DNA of 64,000 nucleotides from Hansfordia pulvinata (Eukaryota > Ascomycota > Sordariomycetes > Xylariales), in the NCBI GenBank assembly GCA_006538405.1, contig BJKQ01000007.1:1178001-1242000 (forward strand), written 5' to 3'. This document shows positions 46,912 through 60,094 of the stretch, in pieces. Position numbers and translations under genes: made by a program. Numbering within the stretch: the first letter of the stretch is position 1; every line of letters starts with the position of its first letter. Below the pieces are notes generated by a model. The model saw nothing but the letters and a program-made list of their open reading frames with translations, ran no database searches and had not been told where the DNA came from.

Positions 46912-47640
46912 CTATTTTCCGAGGAGTCGCCTCATCCTGGTAGGCATGTCGAGATCGTAATGAGGCAGGCTCGAGATGGTGTCCGTCGCTAGAGATGATT
47001 AGTTGACGGTCCGAGTAGGAGAAGGGAGTCGGGACGCCCATTACCATTCCAGTATGTCTATGAGTAGAATACCATTTGAGGAAGAAGCCGAAAACTCCGC
47101 GGGTACTACCTGTCGACAAGAGGCCAGTCTTGGCCTGGGGATGGGTGTGAAGGGGCGTGATCAAGCTGTGGCTGGAAGAATTGACGGCTTCTGTAGGCAG
47201 AGGAGAGAAGACAGGCTGCACAGTATTAGACACTCCGATAAAGTCTGACAGACGTGCGAGTCTCGCGTTGGGCTCGTAGAGCACGGCCAAGCTGAGGTGT
47301 GGAGGCTGTCAAGTGAGAATGCCACGGCGCGTGGATCAGAAGTGGTGGTGTCGAACGGGCTCCTGTAGCGCTGGCGCTGGCGAATCCGGCGAGAGGCGCA
47401 GCGAAGGCGAGGTTGTCGATGAAGGCAACGCAAGACGAATGGGTGGAGGGAATGTAGCTTCAACGTCGGCGCCGACTTGGCCGTCGACCGCAATCGAGAG
47501 GGTTGGGTCTGGAGGAGGTGAGACAGGTGTGATACTGAACGGCCCGACCAGCAGATGAGAGATCAAACGCAAGCCTGACGGAACATCAAAGGCTAACAAA
47601 CGCACTGTGAATACCTACATGTACAATGAATATCTGATGG
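46912..47640 (-). CDS. Candidate multi-exon gene, unresolved
   Basis: Several adjacent minus-strand frames look protein-like but do not join into one model. From the 5' side: VRLLAFDVPSGLRLISHLL... (47340-47605), SPFDTTTSDPRAVAFSLDSL (about 47300-47360), LAVLYEPNARLARLSDFIG (about 47220-47290) running into SHSLITPLHTHPQAKTGLL (about 47115-47170), and a possible last exon SSLPHYDLDMPTRMRRLLGK ending at 46912. A GT...CTAATC...TAG intron candidate lies at about 46986-47041. The start codon may be the ATG at 47958 (MDESDLVAPDD) behind a ~330-nt intron. At least one frame change has no splice explanation, which is consistent with further single-base losses. I recognise no family. Confidence 0.3.
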
Positions 47641-47958
47641 ATTCACCGACTCAAGCCGAAGCGTCCTGGCGTTTGAAGCAGTGCCTCAGGTCTGCATATC
47701 CATGTTTGACCTCACACCGTCAAGCGCATGTGCTTCTCTCGACGGAAGTTTAATCTGGGCTGGCCGGTGGGAGATGCACATGGAAAGGCGTATGCGTCTA
47801 ACACCTACGAAATGATTCGAATCAAATGGGAAGGCGCGAAGTTGAAAGGGAAGTCGCGATCGAGGGCAATAATAATTGGTGGGGTTGGCCGAGTGAGCGG
47901 CTGGAAGGGCGAGGCGCACTTGGGTGTCGTCGGGGGCGACCAGATCACTCTCGTCCAT

Positions 47959-50900
47959 GCAAACCGTACCTCACCTTACCTTACCTTACCACCTACCACC
48001 TACCTACTTCAATGTTGTAAAGGAGGCCGCCACACTCACGCGCGCTCCCGTGCCGGCGGTGCACGAGGACATTGGCCCTTGAACCACGATGCTCCCACGC
48101 GGCACAGCACTTTCTGAATATCCCCTTCGCGCCGGCCAAGAAGCCGTCCCAGCTAAGCCGAGGACCCGCCTTTCGCATACGACGACGGCAGCAATGGACT
48201 GAGGGCAAGTCGTTGGCCGAAAGCTGGAGGTTCAATGCCCTAGACCCGGTACCCCGTGGGAATGTGTCCGTCTGTGGCCAGCCAGAAGCAGTCTTCGTTC
48301 CGACCCTGACTACGCTCGTTCCTCCGACTCAGACCACGGCAGCATGTGATGGCGAGCGTGGGTGGCGACGACACCGACCCTTCGACAAACAGGCCCCTTT
48401 TCTCATGGGCGCACCCGAGTCGGAGCCGGCTGTGGAAACCTTTAACGACCGCGTTCATCAACGTCCCGCTACTGCAGACCGGGGGAGGCGTGCCCGTGAT
48501 CGCGTAGGACGGCCCCGGCTGGCGACACACAGGGTCTCGGTTGACTGGTCGCTCGTGGCCAAGGGGACGGGCATGAGGCTACACACAGTCGCTCCCCCGG
48601 CGGTCTGGCTCGCTATTGGCCCGTTGCGTGTCGTCTACAAGTGAGAGATGAAGAAGGAACGCCTCGCTTCATACAAACCGTCAGCTTGACATTCGATGGC
48701 GCGGCATACCGTTTGTCAGATCGCTTGGGTGCATCTCTCATTTGCTCGCAATGCTGCAGCTGCACGCCGAAACGCTCTAGATTCGCAGCGCTTCGGGCAG
48801 TCCTTTCTCGTGTCACTCGACCGCTCTCAGCTTGGATCACGTCCCTGGAGCCAGTCGCTCTGTGCCACTGGCGAGTCTCCCGATCTGGACCTCCGATGAC
48901 TGCCAATCGGCCGTCGCCCGCCGACTTTTCGGAGGGCTCGTTTACACAGTAATTCTACCGGTGAGCTACCGCGCTTCTTCTCGATTATCGGCCTGCTTTT
49001 CCAGACCCATGCGTCTGAGCGACAGTGCTAAAACGCCTGCTCTAGCTGTCCATATCATATGGACGGGATCTTGGTCAGAGTTGCCGAAGTCGATCGCAGA
49101 GCTCAGTTGATTTTATGTTCGCACTCTACTCAAGCCTCGCCTATCATCCGAACCAGATCTGTAAAGTTTCCAGCTCCCTGCAGGTACTGGAGTCAAATAA
49201 GGCTGCGGTTAGGCAGCTCAACACTCACCTCCATTGCGCTCACTCGCCAGGTAACACAGCTTGTAATCACCCGTTCAAACGGGCCGGATAGCAATGCACC
49301 TTGTCAAACAAGACGAAATACTGCGCCGCTTCTCTACTGAGGCGTATACGCAACACAAAGGCACCCGATGCGGTGCAATTCCAGGCGATCCATCTGTGGT
49401 TCTGCTAGCTTTGCAGACACGATACCTATCAACCTGAACCCCACAGACATCTCCTACCGCGACATTTCTGGAAGCTGAATCCGACGCCACGCTCAACACT
49501 GTCAGCCTCTGAGTTGTAGAGAAGATGAATGTAGCATGGTTGCAGCTAGCCAGCCACCACGTGTTGTATAATCAATCTCAAGACTGAGGACACCCCACAC
49601 TTGAATGAGCTCGAAGTGCGTTGTCCTCCCTGAGACAGATGGAGATCCAGCTCAGCTCATGATGGCGTGTCAAGAAAGACGGGGCGGATCACCAGTGAAC
49701 TGGCTGCAAAATATGACCACAATGCAGAGATAGGCTGGATTAGGAGGATACCCAAGGATAGCTGCCAAGCGGCAAGGATAGGAGGAGAAGCATGCAAGAC
49801 ATAGCGGACAGATCATCTCAAGAAAACCCAAGGTGTATCTCATCAGCGAACAAAGTGTGATTTATAACTCGACATCATGAATCCAGTCCTTCAGAAGGAA
49901 AGCCAGTTTATACGTGCTCGAACTGAGCCGCGACGATGAGCCATGGGCGACGGGGATATGAGCGACTCTAGTCGCTTCATAGGTAATCTTACCGAGTGTA
50001 ACTCAAAGAGAGGGCACGCGATGCAGCTCACACGCGGAAATGGCGGCGCGGGTAGGCAACGAGCCGCATGCGGGATCGCCCCCTCAAGCTGTACGATAAA
50101 CATCGAAGCAGCGCGGGACGAGTGATGGGCGAATGAGGAATCTCCCACAGTTCCTCACGTCGCGACCCGACTTGGGTGTTGCCGCAAGGAGCAGCTTCAA
50201 CATGTCCGCTGAGATCGCCTCCGGATCGCGGAACGATAAGAGCGAGTCAACCTCGGGCAGCCGACACAGCCCTCGAGCCCATATAACGACACTGCGCTTG
50301 GACACGCGCACATAGAAGAGAGCACAACAGTCGAAGCGAACTGCGAGACTCATGCGGGGTCTATCCTTACGCGCGGCACGACATGAGCTGCGCGTTCTTG
50401 TTTGCCGGCACCGTAACCATTACACAACCGGACTGGAGGAATGGATGTAATTTTGTGGTGTCTCTGGTTGGCTGCGCGCATCTCTAGATCTGCATACCTA
50501 ACAGCCAGGTTCAGATGCCGACGCATGGCGATGCCGGCAGGGCAGCATTGGCTGTGCCTCAGTTCTGCAGCCACCCGGACATGCAGCCGTGCTGTCCCAC
50601 AGCGTGCCGTGGCAGCGGCGTCAGGCGCAAGATCCCGAAGCCGGGTTTCTGTCAATCTACTCGAAGCATGCGGATGAAGCAGTTCAAAGGCAATGGCTGC
50701 CCTCTGCAACTACTGTCCAGGCTGCCTGCATCGCGGGCCATTCCGACGGGAGCGGAAGCGTACAGCGGGCAGTTTTCGACTGGCAATACCGGAAGGCAAG
50801 TGAGTTGGACCTGACCTTCGAGCTGTCTCGAAGGGCAGATCTTGGTTGGCCGCTATCAGGTAGCACGAGCGCAAGCTTGAATTTTGGGGGGGCTTGGGCT

Positions 50901-52704
50901 CATCGGGCCTCGTTCCATGGCGTTGTGTTCAGGGCGCAGGGACTTTCCTTGTGAATACTATCAGCGTGCCGCGCTGTCTCGCCAGCTGCTCCATGGCCAG
51001 ATCACTGCGAGGCATCTGAAGCGTACCTGAGAGGGCATGGAATAGCTGAGAAAGCCCGGGCCGAAGGTCAATGTCGTTGACAGCAAGCCCTTTTCATCGA
51101 AAGCAAGTTGGTCCGGCCCGTGTCCTTCTGTGACTACTTACAAGAGGAAGTCGCAAATGGAGGGCCTCGTGAGGTGAGATACATTCAGGGAAGATGAGAA
51201 GAAAATGGGCGAGTATGGGGGATCAAAGCAAGGGGCCCGTCGAGCGCGCCCTGCATGCGGAGGTGCATGCGAGGTTCCATCATAGCACACTCCACAGACT
51301 GCGCACGCACATGAGCCCATAGTTAGCCCCCCGTGAGTGTATAACTCGACAAGCGTACACAAGAGTCGATGCAGTGGTACCGAGCAATCACACGGAACCC
51401 ACCGACAGTTGTTTGCGAAATCCAACTCTCGCATCCAAGACCAGCGGTGGCCTCGCTGTCTGGACTACATCTGTAGCTATTGACCGTAGCAACGAGTCCC
51501 AAGCTAATGGGCATCATACCGATATATTCGCCTACCCACTGGGTTCTCGTCCTGCGGCTGGGAACCGGCTAGAATGAGAGCCGCTGGTTGTCAATTAAGA
51601 TGACCGAGCTGCCCAAATCTTCCAATGCTCACACTCTCTGGACATTAGAATATTGTCTGAAATGATATGTAAAGGGCCAGATAAGCAAGTGAATTAGTCC
51701 CTCAACTCAAGTACGAGGCAATTGAATGGCAAGGCAGTTACGACCAGACCAGATCTTATCTTATACGGTATCCACAGAAACGGACAGCTTCCTTCCTCCG
51801 CTCCACTGCCCCAGAGTTGCCTCGAGTTGTGCTGAAACGATGCCGAGGATGCCCGGTGCCTGGTATCTGGAAGTAGTATGTCCTCACTTTGGGCGGATAG
51901 GTATCCTCTCGACTGCACGAGTCCGGCAGTGAGGAGGGAGGAAACACGGTACTAGGGCTGTGATGCGGCAACCCGGGCCCTCAGGTGGCTCGGGGAGCGA
52001 CATACTGCGTCCCCTGTGAGGTGTCATTGAACTCCAGGTGAGGTACCTTACCTGTCAAAATGTATACAACTACCATGTAGACCATCATGGTGCAATGGAA
52101 TTAGGTAGTAGATACGGTAGGGAAGGAGCCCGGGCTCCGGGCTGCGGGTCGACACTGGTCCTGGTCGTGGCTGCCCGGTGCGACCATCGATCTGCCAGCT
52201 CACCTCCAGCTCCGTTCAATATTGTCTCTCGCCTTTTTGCCTCCCTCTACCTCTGCCTCTGCCTTCTGCCGCCGCCGCCGTCGCCGTCGCCGCCGCCGTC
52301 TCTTCTGCCGCCGCGGCCACCGACTTGACCCCTTCCTCCCACATCGGAGCAGCGTTCCTAATTTGTCTTCTTCCTCCGAACCCGATTGTCTGAGTCTCAG
52401 ACTGCATTTCTTCCTTCTCAACCCAGCTGGTGTCGCCAGCCGCGGCCCTCTTATCCCCCCTTCACCAACGCCCTCGCCGACTCTTATCTCACGCACTGGG
52501 CGCACAATCCCGCGTTCCTGTCTCTCATCTCGGTTCCGCCATACTTCTCTAGTCGCCCATCTCATCTTCCGACCTTCATCATCAACCACTTCATCCCTGT
52601 ACACGCAGGCTAGAATCAGAACCCACCTCAGCTTCATACTGCACCCACTGCGTCAAACCCCCTCCGTCCATCACCGAGCGCCCTCGAACCTCCTGCCTTT
52701 GAAT
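47959..52704. other. Intergenic, no supported gene
   Basis: A 4.7-kb spacer. It contains a CCTTA repeat patch (47970-48005) and scattered short frames, e.g. 50084-50353 (-), without a recognisable domain. From about 52200 to 52704 it is CT-rich with CCG repeats (52268-52320) and is probably the leader of the purine transporter gene. Confidence 0.5.
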
Positions 52705-55004
52705 ATGGTGTTCTACAGTCTGGTTCAGACCCTTCTGGATCGCCTGGCGTCTTTTGACGAGTGTATCAACCGGTCGACTTTCGGACGCGTTTTTCGCCTC
52801 GATGGCTCCGGCCATGTAAGTCGCTTCTTGCTAGATAATGGCTGCTACACCCTCGACTTCTGGCACGACTGGACATCATATGCGCCTATACACCGTCGCT
52901 TCTCACGGCACCCACGTGCTGACACACTCTCACAGCCGAAATCGATCAAAGGTGCCAGGTTCCTCCGAGAACTCCGCGCCGGCCTGACTACCTTTGCCAC
53001 CATGGCGTACATCATCGCAGTCAACGTAGGCAGCTACCGGCTCTCCTATCCCAGAGTATGACCGCTAACCTTTCGGAAAGTCTGCCGTTCTCGCCGAGTC
53101 AGGTGGCACTTGCGAGTGCCCCGCCCAGTTCAAGAATAACTGCGCAGAAGCCGAGGGGTTCACAGACTGCAAAGCAGGTGAGTGCACTCTTGAGAGTCTT
53201 GCATGGTAGTCTCTCTTGCTGGCACGATGGCTCACAGTATATGCAGCTCTGAAGCGGCAGCTGGTGACTTCCACTGCTGCTCTTGCTGGTCTGTCTAGTA
53301 TCCTCTTCGGCTTTCTCACCAACTTACCGGTTGCTCTTGGGTACGCCGAGTCGCTGAACTATCCTCCCTAGATCACGACAGTTACTAACCATGAACAGGC
53401 CTGGCATGGGACTCAATGCATACTTCACATACCAAGTCGTCGGACATGACGGAAGCGGACCTGTCCCTTATCGAGTTGCCCTGACCGCCATCTTCGTCGA
53501 GGGCTTCATATTCATGTTCCTGGCCCTCACTGGCATGAGACAATGGCTAGTTCGGATGATTCCAGCGACGATCAAAACGGCCTGCGGTGTTGGAATTGGT
53601 CTCTTCCTGACCGAAATCGGTCTGTCATACTCGGCTGGAATAGGTGCAATCACTGGAGGCTTTGCGACCCCTCTGACCATTGCTGGATGCCCCCCTGCTG
53701 CCCTGGAGAACGGACAATGCACCAGCGATATTATGGTCAACCCGGCCGTAAGTAGAGCGCCGTCAGGCATAGTCACCGGCAAAATACTGACGCCGGTCGA
53801 CAGATGTGGATCGGTATCTTTCTTGGTGGTATTCTGGTCGCTTTTCTCATGGCGTTCAAAGTCAAGAGCGCGATTGTCATCGGCATTGCCGTTGTCTCCA
53901 TCATCTCCTGGCCGTAAGTCATACCCGACAGAACTTCGGCGACAGACCAGCTCACCTCCTTCTAGCCGCAGCACGTCTTTTACCTATTTCCCATACACAC
54001 CTGAGGGCGAAGACCGATGGCAATTCTTCAAACAGGTAGTCGCGTTTGAGCCCATGGGCAATACGCTCGCGGCGCAAAAGTGGGATCTCCAAGGAACAAG
54101 CGCAGCCCAGTTTGCACTCGCCTTGGTCACGTTCCTCTATGTGGACATCATTGACTGCACGGCAACCCTATACTCTATGGCCAAGTTCTGTGGCGTCGTC
54201 GAAGAAAACGGAGACTTCCCGAGGTCCACTGTTGCTTACTGCACTGATGCTGCTTGCATCTCGATTGGCTCCCTCTTTGGCTGTTCGCCCGTGACCGCCT
54301 TCATTGAAAGCGGCGCTGGGATTGCAGAAGGTGGCCGAACCGGTCTGACGGCTATGACGACGGGCTTTTGCTTCTTGATCTGCCTATTTTTCGCACCGAT
54401 CCTGGCGTCGGTGCCGCCTTGGGCAACTGGAGCGACATTGGTTCTGGTCAGTAATCACAGACTCGCAGCACGTCGGAGAGGCTCTTCACTAACGCAAGCC
54501 GCAGGTTGGGTGCCTCATGATCCGGCAAGTCAGCAACGTGAACTGGGCCTACATTGGAGATGCTGTGCCGTCCTTTGTCACGCTGGCATTCATGCCGTTC
54601 AGCTACAGCGTGGCCTACGGGTTGATAGCGTAAGTCTGGCCCTGATCGCGACGTGAATGATTGCTAAGTCAAGGGACAGCGGAATGATGGTGTACGTTGT
54701 TCTGAACGTCATGATATGGTGCGTCGTTTACCTGAGCGGCGGCAAGATTCTGCCCGTGAATTATGAGGAGAAGGAGGTATTCAAGGTCGGCCTGCACAAG
54801 AGGGACTTTCCTGGCTGGGTCCAGGTCGTGCGCCGCAAGGTCTTCCGACAGCAGCAGCCTCCAACAGTTGATGACAACAAACAGACTCTAGACACGGCCG
54901 ACAACGACAGCACATTCAACAATGGATCTACCCGGCACGGATCGGCCGAGGTGAAGGATACCTATGCGATGTCCGACCGGGCGCGATCGCCGAGAACTGT
55001 TTAA
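52705..55004 (+). CDS. azgA: Purine (adenine/guanine/hypoxanthine) permease, AzgA family
   Basis: Plasma-membrane H+-coupled importer of adenine, guanine and hypoxanthine (NCS2-like AzgA family). Nine exons: 52705-52815, 52936-53025, 53081-53177, 53247-53340, 53399-53747, 53804-53913, 53966-54446, 54505-54629 and 54680-55004; all phases close, giving 593 residues. Seen: RVFRLDGSGH, ELRAGLTTFATMAYIIAVN, SGGTCECP, the GPGMGLNAYFTY motif, GVGIGLFLTEIGLSYSAGIG, FLYVDIIDCTATLYSMAKF, the signature SPVTAFIESGAGIAEGGRTGLT, PPWATGATLVLVGCLMIR and a polar C-terminal tail. About 12-14 membrane segments are expected. All introns are 52-120 nt. No frame problem is seen here, in contrast to four other genes. 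Confidence 0.95.
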
Positions 55005-55772
55005 TCCAGGTCTGGCAGCGACTTGTCGCGCGTTGAAGAGCCAGGGCAGCGGGGGAAATGGACAGCAGAGCTATGAGCTGAGTATTGTTATGACATTTAT
55101 GATGACTGCAGGAAGAAAGTAGACATTATCTGTTGTGCTGCCACGGCTGCGGTAGTACCTGTAGGGAGCGAGAGTCAAGTGGCTGGCAATGTTGAGGGCA
55201 CGAGGATATGACGCACCATATCTGTGTGGCAAGCTAGCTGCGCTTGATGAATATGGCGGCGCAAATACCCGCAAAACTGATTATCGAATTGAGAGGAGCA
55301 AATAATACAAACAGTCGATTTGCAGCTTCAAGTACCTGCATTTGTGTCGCCGCGATGAACAGGACCAAAACTGGTGCATTGAAACGACGAGGAGGAAGTA
55401 GCTTGCGGTATCGATAAGCCGGACCGAGGAGTGTGGGGTTGTAGAAGGTCCCTGAACTGACGCTGGTGGCGGTGGGCTGCTGCAAACGTCATGGGCAGCC
55501 TGCCTGTGCCTGCCTGTGCCTGCCGTGCCTGCGTGCTTGCGTGCCTGCCTGCGATGATGGTACCGGGTCCTTGGTCGGAGCTGTGAGGGCGGCCCACCTC
55601 GTCGATTCCCTCCATCCCACCTCAACCATTTCCCACAACCTCAGCCAAGCCTCCCGCAGCATCTCGCGCTCCCTTTTTACCACGCGTCCCCAGCTTTGAA
55701 CCCAAATTCAGCACTAGGGTCTGGTAGGAACCTGACTGTATCATTCCCCAGCGCTCCCGGGCGGCCACAAGT
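55005..55772. other. Intergenic upstream of the UCH gene
   Basis: It contains a GCCTGCCTGTG-type tandem repeat (about 55498-55555). No gene is visible. Confidence 0.5.
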
Positions 55773-57005
55773 ATGAGCGGCGGGTGGAATACCAGTTGAG
55801 TCGCCTCCTTGTTGACATCACCAGCGCGTACACATGCTAACACATTCTTCCGGCAGTCGAGTCTGACGCTGTACGTACTGCCTTTGGCAATTGTTCCTCT
55901 CCCGGTCTGCTTGACACACGTCTTCGACTCGCGCATGCCTCCCCAAACGACCCTAGCTGTTCCTGCCTCGGCCCCTTCAAGGAGACTATGACCAGCTGAC
56001 GTGACGAGCCTCCAGGGTGTCTTCACCTACCTGCTCGACAACCTCGGCGTCAAGAATGTCCAATTTGAGGAACTTTTGACGCTTGAGCCCGAGGCTCTTG
56101 CCTCCCTCCACCCCGTCTACGGCGTTATCTTCCTCTTCAAGTACCCGACCAACACGCCCTACACATCGCGCGACAAACCCCTCGACGGCGAGTTCGACCA
56201 CGATGCCTCGGAGCGCCTCTTCTTTGCGGCTCAGACCATCCAGAATGCCTGCGGCACCCAAGCGCTGTTGTCAGTTGTTATGAACAAGCATGACGATGGG
56301 AGTGCCCAGCAGGGCCAGGACCAAGCAGTCGATATCGGACCCCGGCTCCGTGACTTCCGCGATTTCGCCATGGCCTTGCCGCCCGAGTTCCGTGGCGAAG
56401 CCCTCAGCAACAGCGAGCTTATCCGCGACGTGCACAACAGCTTTGCCAAGAGCTCGCCATTTGTCGACGAGACGCAACGACCCGACGACGGCTCTGGCGA
56501 GGACGCCTTTCACTTTATCGCGTACACGCCAATCGGTGGCAAGCTATATGAGCTCGATGGCCTGCAGCCTGCCCCAATTTCCCACGGGCCTTGCCAGCCT
56601 GGCGAGGACTTTGCGAACCGGGTGGTCGACGTTCTGCGTCGCCGTGTCGAGCGCTACGACCAGACCGAGATCCGCTTTAATCTGCTGGCCATGTGTGGCG
56701 ATCTGCGCGCCCGCGCTCGCGAGCTGGGTGACGCCGAGGCTCTCGCGGCTGAGCAGGCGAAGCGCCGCGCCTGGCAGTTTGAGAATGCCCTGCGCCGCCA
56801 CAATTTTGTCGGCTTCGCCGGCGCCGCCCTACGTGCTGTCGTGAGCGACCGTCTGGAGCAAGACAAAGCAAGTGGGAACGACAACAAGAACACGCCCGCA
56901 TATGACGCTTGGATCGCCGAGGCCGGCGGCCGCACTCGACAGCGCATGGAAAGCCGAAGGAAAGGAGGCGGCGGAGGAGACGACGTGGACATGATGGACG
57001 GCTAA
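55773..57005 (+). CDS. Ubiquitin C-terminal hydrolase, UCH37/UCHL5 type
   Basis: Cysteine protease (peptidase family C12) that trims ubiquitin chains, in other organisms bound to the proteasome lid region or INO80. Three exons: 55773-55794, a 14-nt microexon 55857-55870, and 56016-57005, giving 341 residues that start MSGGWNTIESDAGVFTYLL. The catalytic set is intact: Gln85 and Cys91 in QTIQNACGTQALLS, His178 in EDAFHFIAYTP and Asp193 in LYELDGLQP. The C-terminal extension with long helices (RARELGDAEALAAEQAKRRAW) and a basic, Gly-rich tail (RRKGGGGGDDVDMMDG) corresponds to the UCHL5 tail. Without the two small 5' exons the protein would lack the conserved W-x-x-I-E-S-D-P/A-G start, which fixes the model. 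Confidence 0.94.
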
Positions 57006-57775
57006 GGCTAGGAGTTGCGGGTAGAAGCGAGGCTTGAGACGTCTGTGCTGTGGGCCTACCAAGCAGTATCGAATAGCGCGGCTTGCCAATGGGCTGCTGA
57101 AACGATAAGACAGTCATGCGACTTAAGAGCGAGGTCTTTTGATGTGGAAGTATCCGTGCATTCACACCTATACAGACGACAGTCGGGCTCTCATCAACTT
57201 GGATATCGGGACGCGGATGTCTGGGGGTCAAGGGCGACAGCTGAGGTTGCAAGCAATCTCATCGGGCCGTGCTTCGGCAGTCGCTCGTGCTGAAACAGCA
57301 GCAGCGTGAACCGATTTTTCAGGCCTGCGAAGTTGGGCGCGATTGATTGCGACGTGGCTTCGCCCATCAGTGGCCGCAGTTCACCGCGACGATACTGCTG
57401 CCTACCTCCTTGGTAGTGGTCAAGTATCTTTGGTGACCCCTAGCCTCCCGTCGTCGCGCGCTGGTCGGGAGCACGAACCGAATACGGGCTGCTGAGATGG
57501 TCTCCGCAATCAGGCTGAGCCTTTCCCGTCCGTAGATCATCCCATGAACGGATTGGAATCACGACTGCGACCCAGACTTGCAGATGATCTCGTTTGGATG
57601 CTCAGCTGCCGTGCAGTCAGTCTTCCCATTGGCGGGGGCTATGAGAGGGGAGCGGAGGCTGCAGCATATAACCTACCTAACCCGCCTACCAGGACAGCCC
57701 TGGCAGATTGTTCCGGTCCATTTCTCCCTTCCATGACCATCATCGAATTCTTCATCAAATCTCGCCCAGCCAGCA
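57006..57775. other. Intergenic
   Basis: A 0.8-kb spacer between two genes on the + strand. A CTACCTAACC stretch near 57671 is the only repeated-looking motif. No gene is seen. Confidence 0.5.
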
Positions 57776-60040
57776 ATGCATTCTTCAACGTTTGATTTTG
57801 GCCATTATTGCACGCCGGACTTCTGGACAGACCGGCAATCTTTTGGGTGGGAACTCGAAACAAGTCCCAGGGGAGTTTTAACACCCTATCCGACATTTAC
57901 TCCTTCTGCCGACCCAGATCGTATGCTGGACTCGTCGGAAGATATCACTGGTCTTGGGGTAAGTGAGCGTCGCCTCTAACCCGCTGGGAGAAAGTTAGGG
58001 CTCCGACTCGGTTTCATTGACCCCACGCAGGTCAGAATTGGGTTCTTAGGGACAGCCTACCTCGCAGTAATCCTATTGCTGCTGAATTATTGTTTCGCCC
58101 ACAACCCATCGCCACCAATTTTCGCTCCGGGTAGCCGCCGAAACAGCAATCTTCTCACACAAGCGCATAGGCCAGACAGGCCAGCGGAGCCAAAGTGTGA
58201 GCCCAACCCAGTTGACGAACTCATCTTGGGCTTCGTCCGCCAAAAGATCAAGATGGGCCAACCCAAGCCTCAGATTGTCGAATTTTTCAATGATGTGAGC
58301 TCCCCAACTCTTATGTGAAGATCGCGCATGGAACTAAGACTTGGAATCAGAGTATCATGACTCTCTGCGATACGCAGATAATCACTGGATTTGCGATACT
58401 ATTAAGTGGATTTGCGACACTCGCTTCTGTTCCAATCACAGACTGGTATACTCTCACTCACCTGGCCTGGTTTTCGGCCATGACACACCTGGCTGGCTTG
58501 ACAATCCTCCGGAATTACTTTCATAAGCACTGGTGGATGAAGCCACTGCGTGCTGTATTAATGCTATTTCTAGTGGTTCTGTTAACAGCCGCCTATGTCC
58601 CTACTGCAGTCTTCTTGCCCAACCAGAATGACTCCGACGCGCCATATGTCCCAACCCAATCCGCGGCATTATGTTACTTCAACTATGATCTAGCTCAGGA
58701 GCTTGTGCAGGCTGGTCCCCAAGTCAATGCGCGTTATCCAACAGAACTTAACAGGAGCGCAGGCTGGCAGACTATGGGCTTGGCTATCTTCGTGCTTCAC
58801 TTAGGCTTCTGGGCCCGACTTGGGAAGATCTTCGAATACCCATCGGCCAAATTCCGCCACATCCAGCGCCTTTGCTGGAGTCTCGTCAAAGGAGTAACGA
58901 AGCGACTGATGCTGAAGCCCTTTCAACTGATTTTTGCTGGCTGCAGCTTCACCAAGTTTGATCAAGGCGCGCTTCCGTTTTGGCTCAATATCTGGCTTGG
59001 GCTGGTCATCGTGCCTTTATTCAGCTTGTTCCTTGCACTGCGGATATGCTTCGAGTTTTTATCGTCTATGCTTGCCGAGGTCGGTAAATCCCGCTTGCCA
59101 CGTCCATTACTGACACGAACTCGATCTCACTGATTTTGTGCAGGTCCTTTGGCTCTTCGTGGCTACTATATTTGGCAGCTTGTCAGGTTTCCAGGATCGG
59201 TACGATGGCCAATGGTCGTTTGGCCAAATGCTTCCTGTACTTCTGCTGGCTGTCCCAGTGTTCTCTATGGCATCCAAGCTCGTCGTATGCATACTTGAAT
59301 GCAGGAAGGAGAATGCAGCCAGAGAGGGCCAGCAAACACATGGCGCCAGCGCTCCCTCAGGCGATGCAAGCAACGCTCCATCAGAAACGTCATTTTTGGT
59401 ATTGAGGCCGCAGCCTGAACACGACGAGAACTCTTTCGAACGAGGTAAGCCATCATTGCGCAGGCCCCACGTTCTGTGTTTGTTGAAGCGGCGCTCACAC
59501 TTTAAAGTCACTCAATTCGTACATAAGGATTACTACTCGTCATCCCAGTGGTTCCCAGTATATACAACTTGTCTACTAATTTCCAGCATCATCACTGGAA
59601 TGTATACGTGGATCAGTATGTATCATTTGGGCTACATAAGTTTGGCTTGGATTGTATGTCAAAGTGGGCTCCTCATGTACGCTTTCGTGGGCGTGTCGTT
59701 TGCGTCCATCCATGCTATTGCAGTGGGAATCTACTTTGACCATTGGTTTCCTGACAAGAAGAGATGGCACACTTGCATTTTAAGTTGCCTTTATTTCCTC
59801 TTGCTCATCATCTATCATCCAATGGTTTCGACTTGGTTTCAAGGCTTGAAGGTTGACCAAGGCCGATATGTCGATGTTTCGGGATGGGCAAGGTACTGGG
59901 GATGGCTCTATGTCAAAATATTCCTCTCGACACATGCTGTTTATGTTGCATTTTGTTTGACGGGGACGGGGTGTGTTTGGTTCCGGGCACGGATGGATAC
60001 CAGAGCGAAGCGCCAACGAGGGTCTCAATGCGCTATTTGA
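57776..60040 (+). CDS. Multi-pass membrane protein of unknown function
   Basis: Four exons, 57776-57958, 58031-58294, 58351-59079 and 59144-60040, all joined in phase 0, give 690 residues. The N-terminus is polar; then about ten hydrophobic segments follow, e.g. FLGTAYLAVILLLLNY, IITGFAILLSGFATLASV, AVLMLFLVVLLTAAYV, GLAIFVLHLGFWARLG, IWLGLVIVPLFSLFLAL, QMLPVLLLAVPVFSMASKL, TCLLISSIITGMYTWISM, ACILxxLYFLLLII-like and WLYVKIFLSTHAVYVAF. The segment LCDTQIITG...DWYTLTHLAWFSAMTHLAGLTILR recalls a family of fungal membrane proteins without assigned function. Two short soluble loops, one Ser/Ala-rich, lie in the middle. The codon third positions are less G/C-rich than in the neighbouring genes. 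The third intron uses a GTCGGT donor; nothing else about the model is forced. Confidence 0.8.
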
Positions 60041-60094
60041 GTGCTTCGGCCCGGGCTTTAAATCTTTGGATTTGCCGCGAATCTCGTACCTGAA

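Noticed and set aside
59446..59485. A 21-nt intron in the last exon of the membrane-protein gene
   Set aside because: GTAAGC...GCAG exists but is too short for splicing, and the frame is open without it.
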